Source: Neocallimastix lanati (nom. inval.) (lineage: Eukaryota; Neocallimastigomycota; Neocallimastigomycetes; Neocallimastigales; Neocallimastigaceae). From it: DNA of 22,500 nt. How positions within the stretch are numbered: position 1 is the stretch's first letter; each line of letters begins with the position of its first letter. The notes beneath the pieces are model-generated. The model was not told the DNA's origin. It worked only from the letters and a program-made list of their open reading frames with translations, and made no database searches. The position numbers were made by a program, and so were the translations under genes. The stretch is from assembly GCA_016946835.1 (NCBI GenBank), contig JACVTC010000022.1:762501-785000 (forward strand), in the 5' to 3' direction. Of this stretch, positions 20,528-22,500 are shown one piece after another.

Positions 20528-20903
20528 GTTTTTGATTAAAAATGACAATGTGACGAATTAAAAATGGTTTAAATATTTTAAATTTATGATGACCACGGCT
20601 ATTAAAGTTAACTTTTTATTTTACATACAAATATATATTTATATAAATTTTATTTTTTTTTTTTTATTTTTATTTTTATTTTTTTTATTTTTATTTTTTT
20701 TATTTTTATTTTTTTTATTTTTATTTTTATTTATTTTTATTTTAAATTAATTCTAAAAATGAAACATATTAATTTATGAAATAAATAATAATATCTATGT
20801 ATTAAATTAAAAAATAAAATAAATATTTATTAAATAAATAAAAATATATTTATATAAATGTTTATATATTTAAATAGTTTAAATTTTCTTGTTATTATTA
20901 TTA

Positions 20904-21098
20904 TGGTGCGTCAAAAATGAAAATGTAAAAAGTCAAGCCGGTAAGACCAATGCCACTGAAGAAGGAAGACCATAATTTAATCTTTTCATTCTGAGAGTCA
21001 ATTCAAACCCTAATCCAATCTAGAATAAGAATTTCCTTTTAAAACAAGAAATCCAATAATCTTAGAAGTGAGGTTCGCTGCCTAGGAACATTTTTTTT
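20904..21098 (+). other. Composition island with a Pol III B-box-like end; possible small RNA gene
   Basis: About 190 bp with far more G+C and sequence complexity than any other noncoding stretch here. Its 3' end reads GGTTCGCTGCC (21072-21082), one mismatch from the RNA polymerase III B-box consensus GGTTCGANNCC, followed 8 nt later by T8 (21091-21098), which would serve as a Pol III terminator. No clear A box is seen, and it does not fold as a tRNA by eye. I could not match it to U6, 5S, SRP RNA or RNase P RNA. Alternatively it is a dead coding fragment: one plus frame gives VKSQAGKTNATEEGRP, then stop, then other open pieces between stops. T8 is weak evidence in this background, where T runs are everywhere. 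Confidence 0.35.
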
Positions 21099-21460
21099 CT
21101 TGAATTTATTTAATTACACTTTATTTTTTGAAATTTCACTTTTTACTATTCTAAAATATTATTATGTTTTTATTGGACAAAATAATATTTTATTTTATTT
21201 TATTATTATTATTTTTTTTTTTAATTTTATGTTTTTTTTTCTTTTTTCTTTTTAAAGTTTAAAGTTCGTAATTAATTGCGGCTGTTTTAAAAAAAAATTA
21301 TTATCATTATTACGGAATAGCCATCAATATGGCCACGATTAACTTTATATTTAACAAAATTTTATACATTTTTATATATATTTATATATATTTATTATTA
21401 TATTATATTATAATGAAAGAAAATAGAAAAATAAATAAAAATAAAAACTATCATTTTATA

Positions 21461-21498
<38 letters not shown>

Positions 21499-21806
21499 AA
21501 AACTAAACAAATAAAAAAATAATTTTATTCTTTTAGAAAACGAGGCTATTTTTATATCAACTTTAATTCTATATATTCATAGGATAATAAATTAAAATTT
21601 TGTATATATTATATATATGTTTATTATTATTATTATTATTTCTTTTTTTTTGATGGTGTAACATCATACATTAAAAGTTTAAATAATAGAAAAAGTCAAA
21701 AAAGTAAAAATAAAATAAAAAAAAAATAAAATAAAGTAAAAAAAATAAAAATAAAAAAAAAAAAAAGTATATTTTTTTATATTTAAATAATGAAATGAAA
21801 TGAATT

Positions 21807-21851
<45 letters not shown>

Positions 21852-22291
21852 AAGATAAAAATAGAATAGAAAAGAGAGAATCATGGATTTAAAAGGAATA
21901 AAAAAGAATAATAATAAAAATAAAAAGCTATAAATTAACACACCTATAAAATATTTTTTTTTCCTATTAACCATTTTTTTTTAATTAAAACTTGTTTTTT
22001 TTTTTTTTTTTTTTTTCTTAATTTTTTTAATGGATGAGATATTATTATTATTTTTTTTTTAATTGTCATTATTATTTATATTACTTTGTTGTTTTACCAT
22101 CATATATAGAGAGAGAAATGATTTAATTTTAATAAATGATTTATTGATTTTTTTTTTTTTTTTAAAAAAAAAAATTGATTAATACAAATAAAAAAAACAC
22201 ACACACAAAAAAAAAAAATAATGACGATTTTATAATAATTATTAATTTTATAATAATTATATTTTAGTTATTATAAACAAACAAACAAACA

Positions 22292-22324
<33 letters not shown>

Positions 22325-22500
22325 ATTATATTTTTTAAAAAAAAAAAAAAATAAAAAATAGTCATTATATATTGTTATTCTTTTTCTTATTATTAATTTT
22401 TTTTTCTTTTTTTTTTTTTTTTTTTTAACTATTAATTACCTTATTACCTATTTATTATTATTATTATTTTATCTTTGTTAAAATTTATTTATTTACTTTT
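21099..22500. other. AT-rich spacer to the window end
   Basis: No gene is seen. Mixed sequence occurs at 21255-21350 and 21535-21600, carrying motifs shared with 20.1 and 20.6 kb. AT tracts at about 21455-21490, a T run of 40 at 21811-21850, several shorter T runs, an ACACAC stretch at 22197-22206 and an AAAC array at 22276-22291 fill most of the rest. Confidence 0.65.
21811..21850. repeat. T40 homopolymer
   Basis: Forty consecutive T, one of three T runs of about 40 in the window (the others are at 6457-6497 and 6796-6837). Confidence 0.95.

Larger units (their letters stand above)
19763..20900. other. Spacer with minisatellites and pieces of a degenerate repeat
   Basis: No gene is seen. 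Mixed-complexity stretches at 19830-19890, 20050-20165 and 20535-20640 share short motifs with each other and with sequence near 21.3 kb (see findings). The rest is satellites and T runs, including a 20652-20745 stretch of TTTTTA-type units. Confidence 0.6.

Noticed and set aside
21000-21020. Telomerase RNA template in the 20.9-21.1 kb island
   Set aside because: AAACCCTAATCCAA resembles a template, but it does not contain one and a half copies of a single telomere unit, and no other telomerase RNA element is visible.
21060-21095. tRNA gene at the B-box-like sequence
   Set aside because: The T-arm would have only about three sound base pairs, and no matching acceptor, D-arm or anticodon arm is found upstream.
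20928-21098. Reassigned genetic code (TAA/TAG read as Gln) extending a frame in the island
   Set aside because: The frame still meets TGA, and both real genes end at TAA where composition or repeats end, so a standard code explains the window.

Overview
This is nuclear DNA of extreme A+T content. It is full of long poly(A)/poly(T) runs and AT-only micro- and minisatellites, and two short coding islands stand out sharply by base composition. The proteins are eukaryotic in style: single-pass membrane proteins with long Asn/Gly/Pro/Gln-rich disordered domains, first-ATG starts in A-rich contexts, and no operons or ribosome binding sites. Very AT-rich, gene-poor spacer with intronless, low-complexity-rich genes fits an anaerobic gut fungus (Neocallimastigomycota) best. 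A dictyostelid amoeba is the main alternative. This assignment is inference; the window has no rRNA or conserved marker gene.

Layout: 1-4445 is spacer with satellites and one diverged duplication. 4446-4605 is a composition-raised patch just 3' of the first gene. 4606-5619 (minus strand) encodes a 337-residue membrane protein. 5620-9555 is spacer with A-rich leader sequence next to that gene and several higher-complexity patches, two with good inverted repeats. 9556-11079 (minus strand) encodes a 507-residue membrane protein. 11080-22500 is an 11.4-kb gene desert of satellites interrupted by islands of ordinary complexity. The notable ones are an inverted-repeat cluster at 15.7-15.9 kb, a 24-bp perfect palindrome at 18.5 kb, a degenerate dispersed repeat family at 19.8-21.6 kb, and a composition island at 20.9-21.1 kb that ends in a Pol III B-box-like sequence plus T8.

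The two genes lie in the same orientation about 3.9 kb apart. Their proteins share a plan: acidic, disordered, glycosylatable N-terminal half; one transmembrane helix; an Arg/Lys stop-transfer cluster; and a disordered C-terminal tail with short peptide repeats. Neither has a cleavable signal peptide, so both look like N-outside, C-inside (reverse signal-anchor) surface proteins. They may be diverged tandem paralogs. No enzymatic domain is visible in either, so surface sensing, adhesion or scaffolding is only a guess. The rest of the window has no gene I can support.
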